Assembly (NCBI GenBank): GCA_004195325.1
Contig: SDWO01000118.1
Coordinates: forward strand, 1-38,740
From: Candidatus Izemoplasma acidinucleici
GTDB lineage: Bacteria; Bacillota_I; Bacilli_A; Izemoplasmatales; Izemoplasmataceae
DNA: 38,740 bases
Direction: 5' to 3'
The notes beneath the pieces were generated by a model. It worked only from the letters and a program-made list of their open reading frames with translations, had not been told where the DNA came from and made no database searches. Shown piece after piece: positions 8,151 to 15,749 of this stretch. A program made the translations under genes and the position numbers. Every line of letters begins with the position of its first letter. Within the stretch, counting starts at the first letter, position 1.

Positions 8151-8933
8151 ATGAAACTACTAACTTTAAATTTACACTGTTTTGCTGAAGATAATATAGT
8201 AACCAATCAAAGCGTTATAGTCGACTTTATAATAACTAGAGATATAGATGTATGCTTCTTCCAAGAAGTTGCACAACACTTTGAAAGTGCTCTATACATA
8301 AACAAAATCAAAGTAGACAATTATGCATTAATACTACAGAGAAAATTATCTGATTTGGGACATACCTACTACTTACATTACGATTATTCAAAAAGGGGTT
8401 ATGGAGTATACGACGAAGGACTAGCGATACTTTCAAAAACACCCTTTAGTTCAACTACGAGTTACCATGTATCTAATAAAATTGATTATCATGATTGGCA
8501 TACAAGGATGAATGTTTCATGTGAAACATTGATTAATAACACAGTGTTTTCTTTTACTTCATTACACTTAGGTTGGACAGAAGGAAACGAAGTGTTTGAA
8601 GATCAACTAGATAAAACCTTGTGTCAATTAGATAATAAGAACATTAATATTCTTGCTGGGGACTTCAATGTGTCAGAAGACAGTAAAGAATATAAATATA
8701 TTACCAGTAAGGGATTAAATGATTTATATTATAGCGGAGATAAAAAATACTTTAGTGATGTCACTCATCAACCATACATTGATGTGAAGAAAGAAGCGAA
8801 GAGAATTGATTATTTCTTTTCTAATAAAAAGTTCAAAGTTATAGATAGAGAGATTGTATTTAATGATTACTTAGTAAGTGATCATTATGGAGTTTATATT
8901 AATATAGAGGTGAATGAAAATGAAATCAATTAA
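8151..8933 (+). CDS. Endonuclease/exonuclease/phosphatase (EEP) family protein
   Basis: A 260-residue cytosolic EEP-fold phosphoesterase. All main family motifs are present in order: LTLNLH at 4-9 (metal-binding Asn), FFQEV near 36-40 (metal-binding Glu), SLHLGW near 136 (catalytic His), AGDFNV near 167 (Asp/Asn), RIDYFFS near 222, and SDHYGV near 244 (catalytic Asp-His). EEP enzymes include DNases, sphingomyelinases and inositol or nucleotide phosphatases, and the substrate here cannot be assigned. With no signal peptide, a secreted sphingomyelinase role is unlikely. Its end overlaps the thioesterase start by 14 nt, indicating translational coupling. Confidence 0.87.
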   Translation: MKLLTLNLHCFAEDNIVTNQSVIVDFIITRDIDVCFFQEVAQHFESALYINKIKVDNYALILQRKLSDLGHTYYLHYDYSKRGYGVYDEGLAILSKTPFSSTTSYHVSNKIDYHDWHTRMNVSCETLINNTVFSFTSLHLGWTEGNEVFEDQLDKTLCQLDNKNINILAGDFNVSEDSKEYKYITSKGLNDLYYSGDKKYFSDVTHQPYIDVKKEAKRIDYFFSNKKFKVIDREIVFNDYLVSDHYGVYINIEVNENEIN

Positions 8934-9342
8934 GAAATTAGAGTTAAGATATAGTGATACAGATCAAATGGGTGTTATATATCATGCGAATTATTTCAGC
9001 TTCTTTGAACAAGGAAGAACTCAATTCCTTCGTGACGTCGGTTATGAGTACTACAAGTTCGAAGAGAATGGAATTATTTATCCTGTAAGGGATGTTTCTT
9101 GTACGTACTTAAAGAGTATTAGGTTTGGCGAAGATGTCTTCTTAGAAACGAGAATTCATAAGTTTACTAGAGTTAAAACAACCTACTATCATGAAATCAA
9201 GAATACTGATGGTGAAGTGAAATGTAAAGCATATACAAGTGTTGTATGTGTTGATAAGAAAACTTTTTTGCCAGTTAGAATGAGTGATCGTTTACCTGAA
9301 GTATATGAAGCATATGTGAAAGTACTTAATAAAGCTGAATAA
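8920..9342 (+). CDS. Acyl-CoA thioesterase, YbgC/FadM-like hotdog fold
   Basis: A 140-residue 4HBT (hotdog) protein. The signature is YSDTDQMGVIYHANYFSFFE near residues 10-29, with the catalytic Asp typical of YbgC/4-hydroxybenzoyl-CoA thioesterases, followed by the long central helix EQGRTQFLRDVGY. I prefer the ATG at 8920 over the one at 8914 because GAGGTG at 8907-8912 then has a 7-nt spacing. Both lie inside the end of the preceding EEP gene. It likely hydrolyses short or medium acyl thioesters in the cytosol. Its place between an EEP phosphoesterase and aldose epimerase gives no specific pathway. Confidence 0.87.
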   Translation: MKSIKKLELRYSDTDQMGVIYHANYFSFFEQGRTQFLRDVGYEYYKFEENGIIYPVRDVSCTYLKSIRFGEDVFLETRIHKFTRVKTTYYHEIKNTDGEVKCKAYTSVVCVDKKTFLPVRMSDRLPEVYEAYVKVLNKAE

Positions 9343-9371
9343 TATATCCTATTATTTTAAGGGAGGATTTT

Positions 9372-10415
9372 ATGATAAAAATTGAAAAGAAATCAGTAGA
9401 GCAGAATGAAATCACGATTATACACATCAACCTTGAAAACATAAGAGTTAAGTTTATGGATTACGGAGCTCGTGTTTTAAATATTGAAACACCTAATAAA
9501 GATAATCTGTTTGAGGAAATTCTTTTAGAATACAAGGATCTTAATGATTATATTGAAAATGATATGTATATGAATGCTATTGTAGGTCCCTCAAGTGGAA
9601 GAATAAAAGATGGTTGTTTCACCATAAAGGGTAATGAGTATCAAGTGGAGCAAAATGAGTTGAATATCAATTCTCTGCATAGTGGTAAAGATGGAATTAG
9701 TTATAAGTTCTTCAACTATTCTATTGTAGAGGATAATCAAAAAGCAGTTATAGAATTCAAGATAATCACTAATTCAGGAGAATCACTATTTCCGGGAAAC
9801 CAAAATATAACCATTAGGTATACTGTATCTAATGAGGGATTAGAAATTGAGTTCTGTGGAACAACTGACAAAGAGTCACTTCTGAATTTAACAAGTCACT
9901 TGTACATAAATTTATCTGGGAATTTAAAAGACAACATCCTTGATCATAAGTTATGTGTTGATACTGACAAAGTAGTTATGGTTGATTCATTACAAGTTCC
10001 CAATGGGCTTTTCCATAAAACCTTGGGAGATCTTGATTTCACTAAAATGAAATCAATAAAAAAAGGACTAAGTAAAGATATCTTAAGTAGAAAACAAAAA
10101 GGGATAGATGACGTATACTATTTTGAAGAAGTAAGAGATTCTCCCGTTGCTTCATTATATGAAGAAAGTAGTGGGAGACTATTAGAAGTTTTTACGACAT
10201 ATAAAAGCTTAGTTGTTTATACCCACAATCATCCAAACAATAAAGACTTAAAGCATATTGAATCTCATCCATTACATTATGCGATTTGCCTAGAAACACA
10301 AAACATACCTAATGGTATTAATTTAAATGGCTTTGAGAATAGTATCTTAAAACCAAGAGATGTATATCATCATCGGACAATGTATAAATTTAGTGTAAAG
10401 AAAAAGGACGATTAA
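9372..10415 (+). CDS. galM: Aldose 1-epimerase (galactose mutarotase)
   Basis: A 347-residue mutarotase that interconverts alpha and beta anomers of glucose, galactose or related sugars. Catalytic positions match the family: His103 in LHSG, His176 in NLTSHLYINLSG (usually NPTNH-YFNL), an Asp in GIDDVYYF near residue 241, and the general base Glu308 in CLETQNIPNGIN. Length is as expected (about 340). GGGAGGATTT upstream sets the start. It lies 29 nt after the thioesterase and is probably co-transcribed. With the GH5 enzyme upstream it suggests use of sugars released from oligosaccharides. No Leloir genes (galK, galT) are in the window, so it may serve general sugar metabolism. Confidence 0.88.
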   Translation: MIKIEKKSVEQNEITIIHINLENIRVKFMDYGARVLNIETPNKDNLFEEILLEYKDLNDYIENDMYMNAIVGPSSGRIKDGCFTIKGNEYQVEQNELNINSLHSGKDGISYKFFNYSIVEDNQKAVIEFKIITNSGESLFPGNQNITIRYTVSNEGLEIEFCGTTDKESLLNLTSHLYINLSGNLKDNILDHKLCVDTDKVVMVDSLQVPNGLFHKTLGDLDFTKMKSIKKGLSKDILSRKQKGIDDVYYFEEVRDSPVASLYEESSGRLLEVFTTYKSLVVYTHNHPNNKDLKHIESHPLHYAICLETQNIPNGINLNGFENSILKPRDVYHHRTMYKFSVKKKDD

Positions 10416-10426
10416 ATCGTCCTTTT
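10402..10426. terminator. Bidirectional terminator between galM and metQ
   Basis: AAAAGGACGAT (10402-10412) pairs with ATCGTCCTTTT (10416-10426). The 3-nt loop is exactly the galM stop codon TAA. Confidence 0.88.
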
Positions 10427-10428
10427 AT

Positions 10429-11247
10429 TTATTCAGCTGCCGGTACAACACTACCTTCATATTCTGTTTCTATCCAGGTTTGGATTTCTTCACTTTGCAA
10501 AGCTTCAATAAGTGCTTGGATAAATGGATCATCTAAATCACTTGTGTTGCACACAAGAATATTCACATAAAGACTTGCACTACCTTCAAGAGCTATTGCA
10601 TCAGTTAATGGATTTAAACCATTATCTAAAGCGTAGTTACCATTGATTAAAACTGCATCTCCTGATTCATTGTTGTAGTTCAAATATAATAGACTTGAAT
10701 CAACTTCGATGAACGTTATGTTTCTTGAAGATGTGAACAATGTTGGTAAATTAGATACACTTGAATTTGTGATATCTTCACTTGTAACACCATCATTAAT
10801 TTCAATGATGTTATTCTCTTCTAATACTCCAAATAGTCTTGGGCGATCTGTGGGGCTGTTAGAGATTATTAGTTCTAAATCTGTTGGCAAAGATTCTATA
10901 GTACTGAACTCTTTTGAATAGATACCAATAGGTTCAACATGGACTCCGCCAGCGTTTACGAAGTCATAATCGTATTCCCCGATTTGCGCATTTAGATATG
11001 GTACATGTTGGAAGAAGTTAGCATTGATTTCTCCAGAATCAAGTGCTTGGTTGGGCAATACATAATCTGTGAACTCTATAATATCAAATGCAAAACCTTG
11101 TTCTTCTAGTATTGGTTGTACTTGTCTTAAAATTTCTGAGTGAGGGATTGGTGATGCCCCTACTTTGTATTTCGCTTCTTCTTTTTTGCAACCTGTAAGT
11201 GTGAATACAAGTAATAGTGTACTTAGTACAATTAGTGTTTTTTTCAT
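10429..11247 (-). CDS. metQ: Methionine ABC transporter substrate-binding lipoprotein MetQ
   Basis: A 272-residue NlpA/MetQ-family lipoprotein. The signal peptide ends in the lipobox LTGC with Cys20 lipidated. The mature part opens with KYKVGASPIPHSEIL, typical of MetQ. Family segments follow: NQALDSGEINANFFQHVPYL (ligand-contacting region), GVHVEPIGIYS, and a C-terminal VCNTSDLDDPFIQALIEALQSEEIQTWIE. It captures methionine outside the membrane and hands it to MetI. It is the last gene of metN-metI-metQ, starting 12 nt after metI with an AGGAGAAC ribosome site. Expression is set by the SAM riboswitch at the operon head. D- versus L-methionine preference cannot be told. Confidence 0.95.
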   Translation of the reverse strand: MKKTLIVLSTLLLVFTLTGCKKEEAKYKVGASPIPHSEILRQVQPILEEQGFAFDIIEFTDYVLPNQALDSGEINANFFQHVPYLNAQIGEYDYDFVNAGGVHVEPIGIYSKEFSTIESLPTDLELIISNSPTDRPRLFGVLEENNIIEINDGVTSEDITNSSVSNLPTLFTSSRNITFIEVDSSLLYLNYNNESGDAVLINGNYALDNGLNPLTDAIALEGSASLYVNILVCNTSDLDDPFIQALIEALQSEEIQTWIETEYEGSVVPAAE

Positions 11248-11259
11248 TTTTTAGTTCTC

Positions 11260-11916
11260 CTATGTTTTTTGTATTTTTTTGATTAGTATGTCACTAATAA
11301 GCTGAATGAATAAAATGATACCTATGATCAAAAGTGTAGCTAGTATTGTGACATCTATTTGATTTCTAGTAAATCCATATAAGTATGCTAAATTACCAAG
11401 ACCACCTGCACCTATTGCTCCTGCAATAGAAGTGTAACCAACAATCATTATTGCTGTTACTGTGATTCCTCGAATGATACCTATAAGACTTTCTGGGATA
11501 ATGATTTTTGTTATGATTTTATAATTGCTTGCTCCAAATGCTTGTCCTGTTTCAATTAAGTATTTTCCTTTTTCATTTAGGGTTAACTCTACAAGCCTAG
11601 CGTAGTATGGTGTAGCACCAATGATTAATGCAGGGAGTGCAGCTTTAGCACCTAGTATTGTTCCTACGATTAGTTTAGTAAAAGGAACTAAAAGAACGAT
11701 GAGAATTAGAAAGGGAATACTTCTTAATATGTTAGTGATTATGCTAGATATTTGGTAAATTATTTTGTTCTGGTTTATACTTTGTTTACCTGTTGCGAAC
11801 AAAGTAATCCCTAGTAGTAAGCCGAAAATAAATACAAACAGTGTTGAAACAAAAGACATGAAAATAGTTTCTTGAAAAGCTTTTATAAATGCTTCGTTAT
11901 CAATATTGCTAAACAT
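11260..11916 (-). CDS. metI: Methionine ABC transporter permease MetI
   Basis: A 218-residue inner-membrane permease with about five hydrophobic helices. The cytoplasmic EAA loop that docks the ATPase is seen as IETGQAFGASNYKIITKIII near residues 121-140, and AIGAGGLGNLAYLYGF near 166-181 is characteristic of MetI. It forms the channel of the MetNIQ methionine importer. Its ATG lies inside the metN end: the CATGTTTAG sequence gives an 8-nt overlap, so translation is coupled. GGAG inside metN is the probable ribosome site. The gene is normal in length for the family. Confidence 0.95.
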   Translation of the reverse strand: MFSNIDNEAFIKAFQETIFMSFVSTLFVFIFGLLLGITLFATGKQSINQNKIIYQISSIITNILRSIPFLILIVLLVPFTKLIVGTILGAKAALPALIIGATPYYARLVELTLNEKGKYLIETGQAFGASNYKIITKIIIPESLIGIIRGITVTAIMIVGYTSIAGAIGAGGLGNLAYLYGFTRNQIDVTILATLLIIGIILFIQLISDILIKKIQKT

Positions 11917-12904
11917 GTTTTACTTCAACTCCTCTGTTTATCAGTTCTTTGATTGTTGATTGAATTTTGCTTTGGTTACCATTAATTTCTATAAGCATAA
12001 TCCCTTTATTGTTTGGAGTAATGTTGGCATAAAGAATATTGATGTTAACACTGTGTATTTGAACAACGCGACTTATTAGACTCTGATTAATAATACTTTT
12101 ATCAAAGAGAAGAACAAACATATTTTCCTTGGTTACTTTTTTAGATATGAATTGCTTTATATCTAAACCAATGGTACCTAGTAATCCACTTGTAACAGGT
12201 GATTGCGGATTAAATATGATGTTATCTATGTTATCAGATTCAACTATTTCACCTTCATTCATAACGGTTACTTCTTCACAAATTTCTTTTATGACATTCA
12301 TATCATGAGTAACAATTACTACTGTTAGATTAAGTTTCTCTTTGATTGTTTTAATCAACTCTAAAACAGTTTTGATAGTTTGTGTATCAAGTGCACTTGT
12401 TGGTTCATCACAAAGTAGTATCTCTGGTTTTGAAACTAGAGCTCTTGCGATTCCCACTCTTTGTTTCTGTCCACCACTTAGTTCATTCGGATAACTATTC
12501 TCATAACCATTAAGTCCAACTAGGGTTATAAGTTCTCTAATAAGTGTGATATCAGTTTCTTTAAGACGTTGATGAAGAATGATAGGTAACCCTATGTTTT
12601 GAAACACAGTTTTTTGTTCTAGTAAGTTAAAGTTTTGAAAAATCATTGATACACGCTTTCTGTACATTCGTGTTGATTCCTTATTTAACTTCTTAACATC
12701 GGTGTATTCAAATACACCCACAGTACCTGTATCCTGTTTCTCCAATTGATTGATTACTCTTATGAGCGTGCTTTTCCCAGCACCACTTGGTCCGATGATT
12801 CCATGGATTGTATTCTCTTCAATTGAGAGTGATATGTTTTTTAGAGCATTAAATGTACCCTGCTTGGTTTTAAATGTTTTAGATATATCTGTTAATGTGA
12901 TCAT
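11909..12904 (-). CDS. metN: Methionine ABC transporter ATPase MetN with NIL domain
   Basis: A 331-residue ATPase that powers methionine import. Walker A is GPSGAGKST, the Q-loop region is MIFQNFNLLEQKTV, the ABC signature is LSGGQKQRVGIARAL, Walker B is ILLCDEPTSALD and the H-loop is VIVTHD. A C-terminal NIL (methionine-sensing) domain of about 75 residues follows, which in known MetN causes trans-inhibition by internal methionine. I chose the ATG at 12904 because GGAGG lies 6-7 nt before it. The longer open frame to 13006 runs through the riboswitch terminator and is not coding. First gene of metNIQ. Confidence 0.95.
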   Translation of the reverse strand: MITLTDISKTFKTKQGTFNALKNISLSIEENTIHGIIGPSGAGKSTLIRVINQLEKQDTGTVGVFEYTDVKKLNKESTRMYRKRVSMIFQNFNLLEQKTVFQNIGLPIILHQRLKETDITLIRELITLVGLNGYENSYPNELSGGQKQRVGIARALVSKPEILLCDEPTSALDTQTIKTVLELIKTIKEKLNLTVVIVTHDMNVIKEICEEVTVMNEGEIVESDNIDNIIFNPQSPVTSGLLGTIGLDIKQFISKKVTKENMFVLLFDKSIINQSLISRVVQIHSVNINILYANITPNNKGIMLIEINGNQSKIQSTIKELINRGVEVKHV

Positions 12905-12917
12905 AATTTCCTCCAAT

Positions 12918-13066
12918 AAAAAAACGACTTTCAATGAAAGTCGTCTACTTTTAGGTATAAAAAAAGTTTCTCTCATTGATAGGCTTGCGCCCCTAGATAA
13001 AAGCACCTAATTAAATAGGTTGCTGTCACATCAAAGGTTATCTAACCTCCGTGACTCTTAATGATT
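12918..13066 (-). promoter_or_regulatory. SAM-I (S-box) riboswitch with terminator platform
   Basis: The minus-strand leader of metNIQ folds as a SAM-I aptamer. P1 is UCAUU (13064-13060) with AAUGA (12977-12973). P2 pairs GUCAC with GUGAC around the kink-turn-like GGAGG...UUUGAUG. P3 is ACCUA/UAGGU (13020-13016 with 13009-13005), next to AGCAACC. P4 is a GGC-GCAA-GCC hairpin. The P2 loop UAGAUAA (13044-13038) is fully complementary to UUAUCUA (13000-12994), the expected pseudoknot. Downstream, ACGACTTTC/GAAAGTCGT plus seven Ts is a terminator. The P1 3' arm CAAUGAGAG (12978-12970) can instead pair with CUUUCAUUG (12940-12932) of the terminator, giving an antiterminator. High SAM should therefore shut off methionine import. 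Confidence 0.92.
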
Positions 13067-13081
13067 TTGTCCCTTGCAATC

Positions 13082-13110
13082 AATATATTGCATATCTGAT
13101 TTTTTGTCAA
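13082..13110 (-). promoter_or_regulatory. Sigma-A-type promoter of metNIQ
   Basis: On the minus strand TTGACA (13110-13105), a 17-bp spacer and TATATT (13087-13082). The predicted start near 13075 is just upstream of the aptamer. Confidence 0.88.
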
Positions 13111-13134
13111 ACTGTAAGTGTTTTCATAAAAACT

Positions 13135-13154
13135 GTATAACATATATGTTATAC
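13135..13154. repeat. Perfect 20-bp palindrome over the aldo/keto reductase promoter
   Basis: GTATAACATATATGTTATAC reads the same on both strands. Its right half contains most of the extended -10 of the downstream gene. It fits a dimeric repressor operator; no adjacent regulator gene is present. Confidence 0.7.
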
Positions 13155-13155
13155 T
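13147..13155 (+). promoter_or_regulatory. Extended -10 promoter of the aldo/keto reductase gene
   Basis: TGTTATACT is an extended -10 element 16 nt before the ATG at 13172. It overlaps the right arm of the 20-bp palindrome. Confidence 0.55.
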
Positions 13156-13171
13156 TTTATTAGGTGATATT

Positions 13172-14107
13172 ATGAAAAATAGATATTCTGAGAAAATGAA
13201 TGTATCCGTTAGTGAAATCGGATTTGGTGGTTGGCAGTTAGGTTCTGCAGGAGATTTTTGGAAATCAATGAATGAGCAAGATGGAATTGATTTGGTGAAA
13301 GAAGCTGTGAATCAGGGTGTTACTTTTTTTGATACCGCCCCTGGATACAGTTCAGGGAATAGCGAGTTAATACTCGGGAAAGCTTTATTGGGAATTAGAG
13401 ACAAGGTCCACATTAATACTAAAATTGGACATGGTCCAAACGGGGAATATGAATTTACGATTGAGGGGGTAAAAAACTCGATTGAACGATCATTAAAAAA
13501 ACTTCAAACAAACTATATTGATTCGGCAATATTACATAATCCAGAAATGTCTGTGTTACGCGGAGAAACTGAGTTGTTCGACGTACTGAAAGACTACAAG
13601 GATCAAGGGATTATTAAAGGATATGGAGTATCTATAGATTCAATATCTGAACTAGAAATGGTATTGGAAAACTTAGATGTTGATGTAATAGAGATTATGT
13701 TTAATATGATTCATCAAGAACCTAGGTATCTTTTTGATAAGGTTAAAGAGAAAGGTATTTTGTTAGTGGTGAAGATTCCTTTTGATTCCGGATGGTTAAC
13801 AGGTAGATTTGATAGGAATACTAAATTTTCTGGAATAAGGTCTAGATGGAACGAGAACACAAAAGATATTAGAGATGAAATAGTAACTACAATTAAGGAA
13901 AAACTAGAGACAGAAGATCTAGTGAAAGACGCACTTGGATATATCCTGAGTTATGATGCAGTAACAACTATTATCCCAGGAACAAGAACAAAAGCACACC
14001 TAAAAGCTAGTGTTGAAGCCAGTGAATTTAAATTCAGCAACAATAAGAAAGAACAAATGGAAGAACTATATGAGTCTTATATCAAGGATAAAGATACTCC
14101 TTGGTAA
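13172..14107 (+). CDS. Aldo/keto reductase
   Basis: A 311-residue cytosolic NAD(P)H-dependent oxidoreductase of the AKR superfamily. The catalytic tetrad is complete: Asp54 and Tyr59 in FDTAPGYSSG, Lys84 in NTKIG, His122 in ILHNPE. GFGGWQLGSAG near the N-terminus and IIPGTRTKAHLKASVEA near the C-terminus (cofactor phosphate and adenine contacts) are typical of the YajO/general stress AKR groups. The carbonyl substrate is not evident. It is divergent from metNIQ, with its own promoter under a perfect palindrome, so it is probably controlled by a separate repressor or activator. GGTGAT about 7 nt upstream is a modest ribosome site. Confidence 0.9.
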   Translation: MKNRYSEKMNVSVSEIGFGGWQLGSAGDFWKSMNEQDGIDLVKEAVNQGVTFFDTAPGYSSGNSELILGKALLGIRDKVHINTKIGHGPNGEYEFTIEGVKNSIERSLKKLQTNYIDSAILHNPEMSVLRGETELFDVLKDYKDQGIIKGYGVSIDSISELEMVLENLDVDVIEIMFNMIHQEPRYLFDKVKEKGILLVVKIPFDSGWLTGRFDRNTKFSGIRSRWNENTKDIRDEIVTTIKEKLETEDLVKDALGYILSYDAVTTIIPGTRTKAHLKASVEASEFKFSNNKKEQMEELYESYIKDKDTPW

Positions 14108-14119
14108 TTAGAAACGCAC

Positions 14120-14157
14120 TTTAACGCTGTGAAGCAGTAGAACAGTAAAGCGGTAAA
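14120..14157 (+). repeat. GC-richer imperfect inverted repeat after the aldo/keto reductase
   Basis: TTTAACGCT (14120-14128) and AGCGGTAAA (14149-14157) can pair with one mismatch around a 20-nt loop. The surrounding 48 bases are about 44% GC, well above nearby spacers. No function is recognised. Confidence 0.4.
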
Positions 14158-14159
14158 CA

Positions 14160-14180
14160 AAGCCATGATTGGCTTTTTTT
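14160..14180 (+). terminator. Terminator of the aldo/keto reductase gene
   Basis: AAGCCA (14160-14165), loop TGAT, TGGCTT (14170-14175), then a T-run to 14180. Confidence 0.8.
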
Positions 14181-14230
14181 ATTGAGCCTAACATTGTATA
14201 ATATATTCATAATACTTTAGAGGTGAAAAT

Positions 14231-15748
14231 ATGATTATATTAGATGGAAAAAGTTTAGATTTAGAAACATTTATTAAGGTGGCTAGATTTAAGGAAAAAG
14301 TATCAATATCAGAAGAAAGCATAAAACTTGTTCATACAGCAAGAAAGTTTGTTGAAGAAGTTGTTGAAAGGGAACAACCTGTATACGGAATTAACACAGG
14401 GTTTGGTAAACTAAGTGATATTTCTGTTAGTAAAGGTGAAGTTTCTAAATTACAAGAAAACTTACTTATGTCACATGCATGTGGTGTTGGAAATCCTTTT
14501 AGTGATGAGATTGTTAGAGGGATGATGGTTCTAAGAATCAATGCATTAATCAAAGGGTACAGTGGGATCCGTATGGTGACATTAGATAAAATGGTAGAGA
14601 TGTTAAATAAAGATATTAATCCAGTTGTTTTTGAAAAAGGTAGTCTAGGTGCTTCTGGAGATTTAGCTCCTTTATCACATATGTGTTTACCTATTATTGG
14701 TATGGGTGAAGTGTTTTATAAAGGGAAAAGAATGAGTTCACTTGATGCGTTTGCTGCGGCAAACGTGTTACCTCTGGACGGCTTAAAAGCTAAAGAGGGT
14801 CTTAGTTTAATCAATGGAACACAAGCGATGACAAGTGTTGGTGCTATTGCCCTTTACGATGCAATGCACTTAATTAAGTTAAGCAATGTTGCCTTAGGTA
14901 TGACAATGGAAAGCTTAAGGGGAATAATAGATGCATTTAACCCTAGAGTCCATGAAGTGCGCGGACAAATAGGACAAATAATTATTGCAAAACAAGTATT
15001 AGAGGTGTTAAAAGGAAGTAAAAATACAACTCATCAAGGTGAATTACATGTACAAGATGCGTATAGTATTAGATGTGCTCCACAAGTACATGGAGCTAGT
15101 TTAGATGCGATGATGTTTGTAAAAGAAAAAATAGAAATTGAAATGAACGCTGTTACTGATAACCCAATAATTTTTACTGATGAAGGAATGGCAATTAGTG
15201 CTGGAAATTTCCACGGACAACCTTTGGCATTGGTATTTGATTATCTAGGAATCGCTATAGCTGAATTGGCAAATATATCTGAACGAAGATTAGAACGACT
15301 TGTAAATCCACACTTAAGTGATGGATTACCTGCGTTCTTAGTCAAGAATCCAGGAATCAATAGTGGATTTATGATTGTCCAATACAGTGCGGCTTCACTG
15401 GTAAGTGAAAATAAAGTATTAGCACACCCCGCCTCAGTGGATAGTATTCCAAGTAGTGCAAACCAAGAAGATCATGTTTCTATGGGAACAATAGGAGCTA
15501 GAAAAGCAAAAGAAATATTAAAAAACACAAAACAAGTTATCGCTATGGAATTATTCGCTGGATGCCAGGCAATGGACTTAAGAGGGGATAACGGACTTGG
15601 AGATTTAACAAAAAAAGCCTATACTAAAATTAGAGAATATGTATCATTTATCGATAACGATCAGATCATGTATCCTATGATTCACACTGTGAATGAACTA
15701 ATCGAATCGGATGAGTTATATAATTATATCTTTGAAGGAGGAAAATAG
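14231..15748 (+). CDS. hutH: Histidine ammonia-lyase
   Basis: A 505-residue enzyme that removes ammonia from L-histidine to give urocanate, the first step of histidine breakdown. The Ala141-Ser142-Gly143 triad in GSLGASGDLAPLSH forms the MIO electrophile autocatalytically. Other family segments are VYGINTGFGKL near residue 55, VTDNPIIF near 308 and the SSANQEDHVSMG block near 402. Length is normal for HutH (about 505-510). It opens the hut operon; TATAAT at 14197-14202 is the likely -10, but the -35 is poor. AGAGGTG upstream sets the start. No hut regulator (HutP or HutC) is adjacent. Confidence 0.97.
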   Translation: MIILDGKSLDLETFIKVARFKEKVSISEESIKLVHTARKFVEEVVEREQPVYGINTGFGKLSDISVSKGEVSKLQENLLMSHACGVGNPFSDEIVRGMMVLRINALIKGYSGIRMVTLDKMVEMLNKDINPVVFEKGSLGASGDLAPLSHMCLPIIGMGEVFYKGKRMSSLDAFAAANVLPLDGLKAKEGLSLINGTQAMTSVGAIALYDAMHLIKLSNVALGMTMESLRGIIDAFNPRVHEVRGQIGQIIIAKQVLEVLKGSKNTTHQGELHVQDAYSIRCAPQVHGASLDAMMFVKEKIEIEMNAVTDNPIIFTDEGMAISAGNFHGQPLALVFDYLGIAIAELANISERRLERLVNPHLSDGLPAFLVKNPGINSGFMIVQYSAASLVSENKVLAHPASVDSIPSSANQEDHVSMGTIGARKAKEILKNTKQVIAMELFAGCQAMDLRGDNGLGDLTKKAYTKIREYVSFIDNDQIMYPMIHTVNELIESDELYNYIFEGGK

Positions 15749-15749
15749 G

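Noticed and set aside
12905-13006. A longer metN start adding 34 residues
   Set aside because: The extra codons cross the riboswitch terminator and P1 region; the ATG at 12904 has a GGAGG site and matches MetN N-termini.
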